A stretch of 64,000 nucleotides of DNA from Comamonadaceae bacterium (lineage in GTDB: Bacteria; Pseudomonadota; Gammaproteobacteria; Burkholderiales; Burkholderiaceae_C), in the NCBI GenBank assembly GCA_947450765.1, contig CANFXC010000004.1:1-64000 (forward strand), read 5' to 3'. This document shows, piece by piece, positions 36,806 through 45,045 of the stretch. Numbering within the stretch: position 1 is the first letter of the stretch; each line of letters opens with the position of its first letter. Under the pieces are notes generated by a model. It worked only from the letters and a program-made list of their open reading frames with translations. It was not told where the DNA came from and did not search any database. A program made the position numbers and the translations under genes.

Positions 36806-37294
36806 TTGCAAATCAAAAGTCAAGTGGATTTTTATTCAGGACTGGTTTTTTTCGTGATGGGCATCGCGTTCGCATGGGGCGCGACCAACTACAACATCGG
36901 CGACGGCGCCCGCATGGGCCCTGGTTACTTTCCACTTCTGCTCGGCATAGTCATGGCTCTGGTTGGCGTTCTGGTCAGCGTCAAAGCACTGCTGGGCGAC
37001 TACCTCGAGGGCGACAAAGTCGGCGCAATCGCATGGCGACCGCTGGGCTACATCATCGCTGCCAACTTCGTGTTTGGCCTGTTGCTGGCGGGCATGCGCA
37101 GCATCTCGCTGCCAGCTTTCGGCTTGATCATTGCCATTTATGCCTTGACCTTCATTGCCAGCATGGCTCAGGCCGACTGGAAATTTGTCAGAACCTTCGC
37201 CTTAGCAACCGCCTTGGCCGTTGGCAGTTATCTGGTGTTTGTCATGGCACTGGCGCTTCAGTTCCCGGTGTGGCCTGACTTCATCACCGGTTAA
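36806..37294 (+). CDS. tctB: tripartite tricarboxylate transporter small membrane subunit TctB
   Basis: A 162-residue membrane protein of the DUF1468 family with about four hydrophobic segments. It is the small subunit of a Na+ or H+-coupled TTT carboxylate transporter. It begins QVDFYSGLVFFVMGIAFAWGA and carries the GARMGPGYFPLLLG motif. The start is a TTG (36806) with AAAGGT about 5 bases before it; no ATG fits. tctA begins 11 bases after the stop. No tctC adjoins. Confidence 0.9.
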   Translation: MQIKSQVDFYSGLVFFVMGIAFAWGATNYNIGDGARMGPGYFPLLLGIVMALVGVLVSVKALLGDYLEGDKVGAIAWRPLGYIIAANFVFGLLLAGMRSISLPAFGLIIAIYALTFIASMAQADWKFVRTFALATALAVGSYLVFVMALALQFPVWPDFITG

Positions 37295-37305
37295 GGAAAA
37301 TAAAA

Positions 37306-38817
37306 ATGGATCTGATTACAAATTTATCTTTGGGTTTTAGCGTTGCCTTCACGCCTGTCAACCTGACTTACGCCTTGGTCGGCTGCCTGCTGGGCACATT
37401 GATCGGCGTGCTGCCGGGCATTGGCCCCGCCGCCACCATCGCCATGCTGCTGCCTGCCACCTACGCGCTGCCACCTGTGTCCGCGCTGATCATGTTGGCC
37501 GGTATTTATTACGGCTCACAGTACGGTGGCTCAACCACCGCCATTTTGGTGAACCTACCGGGGGAATCGTCGTCTGTCGTGACCGTGATTGATGGTTATC
37601 AGATGGCCAAAAAAGGGCGTGCCGGGCAAGCATTGTCTGCCGCCGGCTTGGGATCTTTCTTTGCCGGTTGCGTCGGTACTGTGCTGATCGCCGCCTTTGC
37701 ACCACCATTGACCGAACTGGCTTTCAAGTTTGGCCCTGCCGAATACTTTTCATTGATGACTTTAGGTCTGATTGGTGCCGTGGTCCTGGCCTCAGGCTCG
37801 CTACTCAAAGCGGTTGGCATGATTTTCCTAGGTCTGCTGATCGGTCTGGTCGGCACCGACGTGAACTCGGGTGTGGCGCGTTACAGCTTTGATATTCCTG
37901 AGTTGACCGACGGCATTGGCTTTGTAGCGATTGCCATGGGCATTTTTGGGTATGGGGAGATCATCAGCAACTTGGCACAACGTGAAGTTCAACGCGAAGT
38001 GTTCAACGTCAAGGTCACGGGTATGTACCCCACCAAGCAAGACTGGAAGGACATGACGCCTGCCGTCTTGCGTGGTACGGTACTGGGATGTGTTCTCGGC
38101 ATCTTGCCAGGGGCAGGCGCCACGCTGGCGGCTTTTGCGGCTTACACCATTGAGAAAAAGGTCAAAGGCCGGGTCGGCGAAGTGGCATTCGGTCAAGGCA
38201 ATATTCGCGGTGTAGCCGGTCCTGAGGCCGCGAACAATGCCGCGGCACAGACGTCATTCATTCCGCTGTTGACACTGGGCATTCCATCAACCGTCACGAT
38301 GGCGCTGATGGTGGGCGCGATGACGATTCACAACATCCAGCCCGGCCCGCAGGTCATGACCAGCAACCCAGAACTGTTCTGGGGTCTGATTGCCTCGATG
38401 TGGATTGGCAACGCGATGCTGATCATCTTGAACCTGCCGATGATCGGCATCTGGATCAAGCTACTGACGGTGCCTTACCGCTACTTGTTCCCGTCGATTG
38501 TGTTGTTCTGCGCGGTCGGTGTTTACTCGACCAACAACAATACTTGGGACATCTGGATCGTGGGTGTGTTCGGCATCATTGGCTATGTCTTCAACAAGCT
38601 GCGCATGGAACCAGCCCCGTTGTTACTGGGTCTGATCCTCGGCCCCATGATGGAAGAAAACCTGCGTCGCGCGCTGCTGTTGTCACGCGGCGACTGGTCC
38701 ACCTTCATCACCCGTCCGCTGTCTGCCGGCTTGCTGCTGGTTTGCGTGCTGCTGCTGATGGTTGTATTGTTGCCGGCAGTGAAGAAACAACGCGCTGAGG
38801 CCTTTGTCGAAGAATAA
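37306..38817 (+). CDS. tctA: tripartite tricarboxylate transporter large permease TctA
   Basis: The translocating subunit, 503 residues with about 11-12 membrane helices. Diagnostic motifs are GTLIGVLPGIGPAATIAMLLP (the glycine-rich TctA signature), YYGSQYGGSTTAILVNLPGE, and its second-half counterpart GCVLGILPGAGATLAAFAAY with ANNAAAQTSFIPLLTLGIPS. The two halves are an inverted repeat. A terminator follows 15 bases on. The six Bug proteins of the window could use this pump in common. Confidence 0.95.
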   Translation: MDLITNLSLGFSVAFTPVNLTYALVGCLLGTLIGVLPGIGPAATIAMLLPATYALPPVSALIMLAGIYYGSQYGGSTTAILVNLPGESSSVVTVIDGYQMAKKGRAGQALSAAGLGSFFAGCVGTVLIAAFAPPLTELAFKFGPAEYFSLMTLGLIGAVVLASGSLLKAVGMIFLGLLIGLVGTDVNSGVARYSFDIPELTDGIGFVAIAMGIFGYGEIISNLAQREVQREVFNVKVTGMYPTKQDWKDMTPAVLRGTVLGCVLGILPGAGATLAAFAAYTIEKKVKGRVGEVAFGQGNIRGVAGPEAANNAAAQTSFIPLLTLGIPSTVTMALMVGAMTIHNIQPGPQVMTSNPELFWGLIASMWIGNAMLIILNLPMIGIWIKLLTVPYRYLFPSIVLFCAVGVYSTNNNTWDIWIVGVFGIIGYVFNKLRMEPAPLLLGLILGPMMEENLRRALLLSRGDWSTFITRPLSAGLLLVCVLLLMVVLLPAVKKQRAEAFVEE

Positions 38818-38832
38818 TATTTTTCAATGCCT

Positions 38833-38871
38833 AAAAAGAGCGCCCCCAGTGAACTGAGGCGCTCTTTTTTT
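38833..38871. terminator. bidirectional terminator between tctA and the chitinase gene
   Basis: AAAAAGAGCGCC (38833-38844) pairs with GGCGCTCTTTTTTT (38858-38871), loop CCCAGTGAACTGA. A and T tracts on both sides serve convergent tctA (+) and the GH18 gene (-). Confidence 0.9.
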
Positions 38872-38922
38872 GGCCCTATTTAACGACACACAGCCGCTTC
38901 TGGCAGCGGAATTGTAGGCACC

Positions 38923-40521
38923 TTAGCAACCGTATGGAGCCCAGTAATACGTGCTGATTGTTGGGTCGTACCCCGGGTTAGCAAACTTGGCGATATAGTT
39001 TTTCCCATTGCTATAAGAAACTATGCTCCCTGCTGCATAACTTCTGCCAGCAACCCAAGTTGGAAATTTATACAAAGACCAAAAATAGGTACTGATCGTT
39101 GGGTTATAGCCAGGATTAGCATGTGTCGCAATATATAGTTTTCCATCGGCATAGAGAACAATTTTCCCTACTGAATAATATCCACCTTGAATCCAGCTTG
39201 GAAATGTGCATGCATAGATTGCACCAGGCGAAGGAGCCGGTGAAGGCGCTGGTGCTGGTGCTGGAGGAGCTGCAGATACAGCCGTACAAGTGTATGGCGC
39301 CCAAAAGTAGGTACTGATTGTTGGGTTGTAGCCTGGGTTGGCAAACTTAGCGACATAAAGTTTTCCATTTGAATACAACACGATATTGCCAGCGGTATAG
39401 GCCTTACCACTAACCCAGAGAGGAAAGTTGCAAGCTAGAGCAGGCGCCGGGGCTGGCGCAGGCGCTGGCGCTGGGGCTGGGGCTGGGGCTGGGGCTGGGG
39501 CTGGGGCTGGCGCTGGGGCTGGCGCTGGCGCAGGTGCAGGTGCAGGCGCTGGTGTGTATACGCCGGCAGATTTAAATATGTTGTAAAACTGAAAATCAGA
39601 TTGGACTACGCCACTGTAGGTACCGACAGGCCCCATGCCACTGGTGGCTTGTGCAATATCCCGTTGAAACGACCAGTAAGACAGAAAACCAATGTTATTG
39701 AGCTTGGCAAAGTTGGCAATTGTTTGGGCTTCAGCCAACGAAAATACCGTCCCATCATCATTGATACCAATCATCGGCGTGAGCCCCATCATCGCGTAGA
39801 TTTGCGACGTAGACTTACCTGGAAAAACGGAAGCCAGTTGTACAGCCGACGCTTGAAAGTTAAGAATCGATGCTTGCGCTATGGTCGGTGGTACAGCCTG
39901 AGCATTCAAGTTACTCGCTCCGAAGTCCATGCTCATCAAGTTGATCATGTCAATCCGCACACCTGCCGCAACAGTCGTTTTTAATAAATTGATTGAGTTG
40001 GTGTCGAGCCCGGTAAACCAACCTGGCAAAGTGAAGGAAACATAAAGAGCTGGATACTTAGCTTGCAGCCTAGCCAATACACGGGCACGTCGGGCGGTGC
40101 CCGTTGTATTCGAGAGTTGAGTTCCCTCGACATCAAAATCGATGCGGGTGGTTCTTGTGTTAATGATCAAATTATCAATCAAGTTAAACAGATCATCGTC
40201 AGTTGTACAAGAAATCTCAGCATAGGTTCCATCAGCGCCACCCATCGAAACAATCAGCCGCCCACCTGCAGCCACATAGTTACGTGCATCCTGTAGCTTG
40301 TTGGTTATATTGGCATCAAATGCACACGTACCTCGGGTAATGGCAAAGGCAAGTGTTGCACTGTCCAGACTTGCCGCACTTTTTGCATTGACTAAGGTTC
40401 CAGGACTCCACGCTTGAAAGTAGGGGGCTACATCAAAAGCGCTGGCGGTTTGTCCCAAGCAGAGCACCATGGCCCCTGCTAATAATTTATGAATAGGATT
40501 CAACATGTGATGTATCCGCAT
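38923..40521 (-). CDS. secreted GH18 chitinase-like protein with three chitin-binding-type repeats
   Basis: A 532-residue secreted protein. Signal peptide residues 1-28 (ending QTASA); GH18 barrel about 30-320, with RLIVSMGG (SxGG), RIDFDVEG (the DxDxE acid pair) and INLMSMDFGAS (MDYG-like). The first Asp of DxxDxDxE is Thr. An Ala-Pro linker (about 325-362) is followed by three repeats of about 45 residues, each with GKLYVAKFANPGYNPTISTYFW-like text. They resemble CBM5/12 chitin-binding domains, and two are separated by a short Pro-rich linker. AGGAG lies 7 bases before the ATG. It probably degrades chitin outside the cell. Confidence 0.87.
   Translation of the reverse strand: MRIHHMLNPIHKLLAGAMVLCLGQTASAFDVAPYFQAWSPGTLVNAKSAASLDSATLAFAITRGTCAFDANITNKLQDARNYVAAGGRLIVSMGGADGTYAEISCTTDDDLFNLIDNLIINTRTTRIDFDVEGTQLSNTTGTARRARVLARLQAKYPALYVSFTLPGWFTGLDTNSINLLKTTVAAGVRIDMINLMSMDFGASNLNAQAVPPTIAQASILNFQASAVQLASVFPGKSTSQIYAMMGLTPMIGINDDGTVFSLAEAQTIANFAKLNNIGFLSYWSFQRDIAQATSGMGPVGTYSGVVQSDFQFYNIFKSAGVYTPAPAPAPAPAPAPAPAPAPAPAPAPAPAPAPAPAPAPALACNFPLWVSGKAYTAGNIVLYSNGKLYVAKFANPGYNPTISTYFWAPYTCTAVSAAPPAPAPAPSPAPSPGAIYACTFPSWIQGGYYSVGKIVLYADGKLYIATHANPGYNPTISTYFWSLYKFPTWVAGRSYAAGSIVSYSNGKNYIAKFANPGYDPTISTYYWAPYGC
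39440..39552. repeat. hexanucleotide microsatellite encoding the Ala-Pro linker
   Basis: About 110 bases of (GGGGCT/GGCGCT/GGTGCA)n on the plus strand, reading Ala-Pro repeats on the coding strand. The purest core is a run of at least six GGGGCT units near 39470-39510. Each unit is 6 bases, so gain or loss keeps the frame and changes linker length only. Confidence 0.9.
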
Positions 40522-41036
40522 GGGTTTCTCCTGAAGATGAGTTAGTGCATGGCCGACGATGCAAAAAAAAACTCTATTTCTGTGTTACGTCATCAAAAAC
40601 GAGTATGAAATCAACACTGACCAAGATCAGTTACTCCAAACCAGTTTTTTCACAGTTTCTCCATCTTCTTTTTAGGCGCAAAGTGAGTCAACGCCAATAT
40701 GTAACGCGCAGTGCCGACGTAAAGCATTCAAAAGAAACTCAGAAACACCTCAACCTACGCGCTGATTGAGTGCAACGTTGACTCACACAGACGCTTGTTG
40801 AGTTGTGAGAATTACAACAGTTCACAGCGGAGTTAAGTTCGCTGGGCTGAAGGTGACGAAATCTCAATCTTTTTACAAATCGGTGAATTCAGCCATGTTG
40901 GCAGTGCATGGTATTTACCCTGTCGAAAGCCCATCCATGGCGCACCTAAAATCTTTGGCGGCCCAGCGTGGATCACGGGGTCGACAACTTAAAAAAGGGC
41001 CTACAAAGCCCTGCCCAAAATAACGGAGACAAGTTC
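40522..41036. other. intergenic region between divergent chitinase and Bug genes
   Basis: About 515 bases with no gene I can support. The small track ORFs here (40545-40769, 40805-41023) match nothing recognised. The promoters of both divergent genes must be here, but no clear hexamer pair or palindrome was found. Confidence 0.6.
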
Positions 41037-42029
41037 ATGCAAAAAATCACGAAGACGCGCCGTGCGGTTTTATGGATGGCCGGTACAACGCTGCTGGCGT
41101 CAAACAACCTAGTCTTGGCGCAAAGCACCGCCAACTTCCCCAACAAACCGGTCAAGGTCATCGTGCCCTCTGCGCCGGGCGGTGTCGCAGACATCCTGAC
41201 ACGGTTGATTGCCCCCAAGATGAGCGAAAAGCTTGGCCAACCCGTCATCGTCGAGTACAGAGCAGGAGCAGCAGGCACCATAGGACTCAATTCGGTGGCC
41301 CGTGCTGCACCCGACGGTTATTCGCTGGTGTTCGTTTCCGAGACGCACGCTGCAGGCGAAACCTTGTACCCTAAACGGGGATACAACATGCTTCGCGAAC
41401 TGATGCCAGTGACGCCCATTGGCAATTTCCCCCAAGTGCTGGCGGTCAACAAAAATTTACCCATCAACTCCCTCAAGGAGTTAATTGAGTACGCCAAAGC
41501 CAACCCAGACAAGTTGTCCTATGGCTCCGGCGGTGTCGGCAACACTTACCACATGGGGATGGAACTGATGAACCAGATGGCCGGCATCAAGATGCAGCAC
41601 ATCCCCTACAGCGCAGCCAGCTCAGCGCGCACGGACCTCATCTCTGGTCAGATTCAGTTGATGTTTGACACCGTCGGTAGCATGGAGCCGCACATCAAGG
41701 CCGGGACAGTGCGCGCGCTAGGCATCAGCTCAGCCCAACGGTTTCCGCGCTTATCGAATGTGCCCACACTGGCAGAAGCCGGTGTGCCGGGCTACTTGTT
41801 TGAGTCTTGGTGCGGACTGATGGGGCCCGCGGGCATGCCCGCAGCAGTGGTCGCCAAAATCAACGAGGCCGTCAGCTTCGCCCTGCAAGACAAACAGGTT
41901 CAAGTACAGTTCGAGCTGAACGGCGTGATCCCAAGGACAGGTACGCCGCAGGAGTTTGGTGGCTGGATAAAAACGTCCATCGACAAGTTAGCGCAAGTCA
42001 TCAAAGTCGGTGACATCAAGGTCGACTGA
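41037..42029 (+). CDS. Bug/TctC-family periplasmic solute-binding protein
   Basis: A fourth TTT receptor, 330 residues from the ATG at 41037 (the track start is 69 bases upstream). Signal peptide about 1-27 (RRAVLWMAGTTLLASNNLVLAQ), then FPNKPVKVIVPSAPGGVADI, the GAAGTIGLNSVARAAPDGYS ligand-loop motif and QHIPYSAASSARTDLISGQ. Next to another Bug gene 28 bases on, it seems part of a three- or four-gene unit ending in the PEP-mutase family gene and a protease. Confidence 0.92.
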   Translation: MQKITKTRRAVLWMAGTTLLASNNLVLAQSTANFPNKPVKVIVPSAPGGVADILTRLIAPKMSEKLGQPVIVEYRAGAAGTIGLNSVARAAPDGYSLVFVSETHAAGETLYPKRGYNMLRELMPVTPIGNFPQVLAVNKNLPINSLKELIEYAKANPDKLSYGSGGVGNTYHMGMELMNQMAGIKMQHIPYSAASSARTDLISGQIQLMFDTVGSMEPHIKAGTVRALGISSAQRFPRLSNVPTLAEAGVPGYLFESWCGLMGPAGMPAAVVAKINEAVSFALQDKQVQVQFELNGVIPRTGTPQEFGGWIKTSIDKLAQVIKVGDIKVD

Positions 42030-42057
42030 GGTCGGTCAATTCCATCAGGGTTAGTTC

Positions 42058-43032
42058 ATGCAACTTTCAATCAAGCGCGTGGTCATCGCCAGCGCTGCAA
42101 CGGCTCTTCTGTGCTTCTTAGCTCAAGCTCATGCCCAAAACTGGCCTACCAAGACGGTGCGCTTCATCGTGCCGTTCACACCGGGTGGCGCCAACGATCT
42201 GATGGCGCGCGCTGCCGCTGAAGGGGCCGGCAAAGCACTGGGTCAAACCGTCATCGTTGAAAACCGCGGCGGTGCGGGTGGTTCATTGGGCGCAGACATC
42301 GTCGCCAAGAGCGCGCCGGATGGCTACACATTTCTAATCAGTGCGGCCGGGGTTATTTCGAACAGCATGATCAAAAAGTCATTGCCATTCAAAGATGAAG
42401 ACCTCGTTCCCGTCGTCATGATTGGTGTCGCGCCATCGGTCATCGTGGTACCAAAATCTGCCCCCTATGACACGTTACGTGAATTTGTAGAAGCCTCCAA
42501 AAAAGGCAAAGGCTTCAACTTCGCGACGGCAGGGACGGGTAGCACGCCGCATTTCGTTGCCGAAATGCTGAACGTCAAGTATGGCGCAAAGCTTCAACCG
42601 GTGCCCTACAAAAGCGGATCAGAAAGCACCACGGCAGTCTTGGGTGGACAAGTTGAAGGTACTTCAGAGGCCAGCATCATTGCGTTGCCGCATATTCGCG
42701 GAGATGGCCGCTTCAAGCCGCTGGCCACGACATGGACAAAGCGCATATCGGCTTACCCGCAACTGTCAACCGCTGTCGAGCAGGGGTTCCCTGATTTGCA
42801 AATTGCACATTGGGCCGGGCTGCATGCACCCCGCGGAACGCCGCCCGACATCATGGACAAATTAGCCGCCGCCGTCGACAAGGCCATGCACGACCCGGCC
42901 AATGCTGAAAAACTGCGCAAACTGGGGATTGAGCCGGTCGGCGGCACACGGCCAGACTTCGTCACCTTCGTTGATGCTGAACGCAAACGCTTGGGCGAGA
43001 TTGTGAAGGCTGCACACATGAAAGAAGAATGA
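42058..43032 (+). CDS. Bug/TctC-family periplasmic solute-binding protein
   Basis: A fifth TTT receptor, 324 residues. Signal peptide 1-26 (ending LAQAHAQ), then WPTKTVRFIVPFTPGGANDLMAR, GAGGSLGADIVAKSAPDGYT, and VPYKSGSESTTAVLGGQVE. It differs clearly from the gene before it, so this is not a recent tandem duplicate. Its stop overlaps the ATG of the isocitrate-lyase-like gene (ATGATGA), suggesting a common substrate. Confidence 0.92.
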   Translation: MQLSIKRVVIASAATALLCFLAQAHAQNWPTKTVRFIVPFTPGGANDLMARAAAEGAGKALGQTVIVENRGGAGGSLGADIVAKSAPDGYTFLISAAGVISNSMIKKSLPFKDEDLVPVVMIGVAPSVIVVPKSAPYDTLREFVEASKKGKGFNFATAGTGSTPHFVAEMLNVKYGAKLQPVPYKSGSESTTAVLGGQVEGTSEASIIALPHIRGDGRFKPLATTWTKRISAYPQLSTAVEQGFPDLQIAHWAGLHAPRGTPPDIMDKLAAAVDKAMHDPANAEKLRKLGIEPVGGTRPDFVTFVDAERKRLGEIVKAAHMKEE

Positions 43033-43892
43033 TGAGCACCAAGAAACAACTGCGAACCCTTGTAGAAGCACGCCGCGGGGTGATCGTACCGGGCGCCTTC
43101 AACGCACTTTCAGCGCGCGTCATCGTGGACCTGGGTTTTCAAGCCATTTACATCACGGGCGCCGGCGTCACCAACATGACCTTCGCCCTGCCCGACCAAG
43201 CCTTCATGGGCCTCGGCGACATTACCGACCACACGGCACGCATCCGTGATGCAGTCGAAGTGCCGCTGATCGTCGATGCCGACACCGGTTTTGGCAACGC
43301 CCTCAACACCTACCAAACTGTCCGCACGCTTGAGCGCGCGGGTGCCGACTGCATTCAGATCGAAGACCAAGTCAGCCCCAAACGCTGCGGCCATTTCTCC
43401 GGCAAAGAAGTCATCACCACCATCGAGATGATCGGCAAAATCAAGGCGGCAGTCGATGCCCGCCGCGACCCCGATCTGCTCATCATGGCCCGCACCGACG
43501 CCTGCGCCATGTATGGCTTTGAGGCTGCGCTTGAACGCGCCCAGTTGTTCAGCGAAGCCGGTGCCGACATGCTATTTGTCGAAGCCGTGACCACGGCCGA
43601 AGAAATTCGTACCCTGCCCACACGCTTGAAAATCCCGCAACTGATGAACATGGTGATTGGCGGCAAGACCCCTATTTTCAGCGCCGAAGAATTGGGTGGC
43701 CTGGGCTATGGCATCGTGCTGTATGCCAACGCGGCGCTGCAAGGCGCGGTGTCCGGTATGCAAAAAGCACTGACCGTATTAAGAGACACACAGCGCATTG
43801 ATGAAGACCCCAGTTTGGTTGTCTCTTTTGCCGAACGACAACGCCTCGTCGGCAAGCCCCTGTGGGATGCCATGGAAAAGAAATACCAGTGA
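43029..43892 (+). CDS. isocitrate lyase/PEP mutase superfamily enzyme
   Basis: A 287-residue (beta/alpha)8-barrel of the ICL/PEPM group, which makes or breaks C-C or C-P bonds next to a carboxylate. LIVDADTGFGNALNTYQTV has the metal-binding Asp residues, and QIEDQVSPKRCGHFSGK the catalytic Cys loop (KRCGH) of lyases. LIMARTDACAMYGFEAALERA follows. The Cys points to a lyase (2-methylisocitrate or 2,3-dimethylmalate type) rather than PEP mutase, but the substrate is open. Coupled to the Bug gene by a 4-base overlap. Confidence 0.87.
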   Translation: MMSTKKQLRTLVEARRGVIVPGAFNALSARVIVDLGFQAIYITGAGVTNMTFALPDQAFMGLGDITDHTARIRDAVEVPLIVDADTGFGNALNTYQTVRTLERAGADCIQIEDQVSPKRCGHFSGKEVITTIEMIGKIKAAVDARRDPDLLIMARTDACAMYGFEAALERAQLFSEAGADMLFVEAVTTAEEIRTLPTRLKIPQLMNMVIGGKTPIFSAEELGGLGYGIVLYANAALQGAVSGMQKALTVLRDTQRIDEDPSLVVSFAERQRLVGKPLWDAMEKKYQ

Positions 43893-43905
43893 GCAGGTGC
43901 TACCG

Positions 43906-45012
43906 ATGAAAAAACATTGGCTTGCAACCACCTGTGTCACCTGCATCTTCGTGACGTCAGTCAGCCATGGCAAGACCGCTACCGAGGTTTATGAAAAAGC
44001 AGCTGCGAGCACGGTCGTCGTCAAAAATATTGACCCTATCGCCGGTAAACTGAAGACGGGCACTGGCGTTGCGATCGGTCAAGGTCAGGTTGTGACCAAC
44101 TGCCACGTTATTAAAAATGCCCATTTACTGAGGGTGCGCAGCGCAGACACAGACTACCCGGCCACCCTGCATCACGCTGACTGGGGACGCGACCTTTGCT
44201 CACTCACCGTCCCGGGTCTGGACGTCCCGTCCGCATCAATCGGCAATTCAACAACATTGAAAATCGGCGCCAAAGTCTACGCATTGGGAACGCCCAAGGG
44301 CCTCGCCCTCACCCTCTCGGACGGCATCGTTTCCGGCTTTCGCGAACGCCAGAATGGCCGCTACATCCAGACCACCGCAGCCATCTCGCACGGGTCCAGC
44401 GGTGGTGGCTTGTTCGATGAGAACGCAGCGCTCATCGGGCTCACCACTTTTTACATGGCCGACGGGCAAAACCTGAATTTCGCTCTGCCCATTGAGTGGG
44501 TCAGCGAGCTGTCCCAGCGTGATTCAACTGCGATGTCGACGGCATCATTCAGACCACTTGCACCTGTGGCAACGTCGTGGCAGAACACATCCTACGAGCT
44601 AGAAGCCCGCAAGGACTGGTCGGCGTTGCTTGAACTCAGCGAGCAATGGACGAAGGCCGAGGTAAATAACGACGCCGCATGGAAGAGCTTGGGGGCAGCT
44701 TTTTTTCGAACAGGCCATACTGTGAAAGCCATAGAAGCATGGGGCAAGGCGACTCGCGTCAACCCCGATGACGCTGATGTGTGGTTCCTCATGGGAGTGG
44801 CACAGATTGCGGTGGGTCAAAACACAAAAGGCATTGCGGCCTATCAGCATGCGTTGAGCATTGAACCGGAAGACGCTGTTGCCTGGTACAGCTTGGGAGA
44901 ACAGTACGAACGGTCAGGGCAGCGCAGCAAGGTTCGTGAGGTTTACAAACAGCTGAAGAAGTTAGATCCGGTGCACGCGGAGCAATTCTTCATCAAGGTC
45001 CTCATGCCTTGA
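43906..45012 (+). CDS. trypsin-like serine protease with C-terminal TPR repeats
   Basis: A 368-residue exported protein. Signal peptide residues 1-22 (CVTCIFVTSVSHG). The protease domain has the triad His in VVTNCHVIKN, Asp in WGRDLCSLTVP and Ser in ISHGSSGGGLFDE. No PDZ follows; instead about residues 230-365 hold TPR-type helices (GAAFFRTGHTVKAIEAWGKA, VAQIAVGQNTKGIAAYQHAL). It starts 13 bases after the ICL-like gene at the ATG 43906 (MKKHWLATTC). Domain architecture is DegP-like but with TPRs. Target unknown. Confidence 0.82.
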   Translation: MKKHWLATTCVTCIFVTSVSHGKTATEVYEKAAASTVVVKNIDPIAGKLKTGTGVAIGQGQVVTNCHVIKNAHLLRVRSADTDYPATLHHADWGRDLCSLTVPGLDVPSASIGNSTTLKIGAKVYALGTPKGLALTLSDGIVSGFRERQNGRYIQTTAAISHGSSGGGLFDENAALIGLTTFYMADGQNLNFALPIEWVSELSQRDSTAMSTASFRPLAPVATSWQNTSYELEARKDWSALLELSEQWTKAEVNNDAAWKSLGAAFFRTGHTVKAIEAWGKATRVNPDDADVWFLMGVAQIAVGQNTKGIAAYQHALSIEPEDAVAWYSLGEQYERSGQRSKVREVYKQLKKLDPVHAEQFFIKVLMP

Positions 45013-45045
45013 GTCTAGGATGCTTTGCCAACGGCCACAGCGTCC

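Noticed and set aside
39440-39552. Repeat array considered as CRISPR
   Set aside because: It is an uninterrupted hexanucleotide repeat inside a coding sequence, with no spacers, and no cas genes lie in the window.
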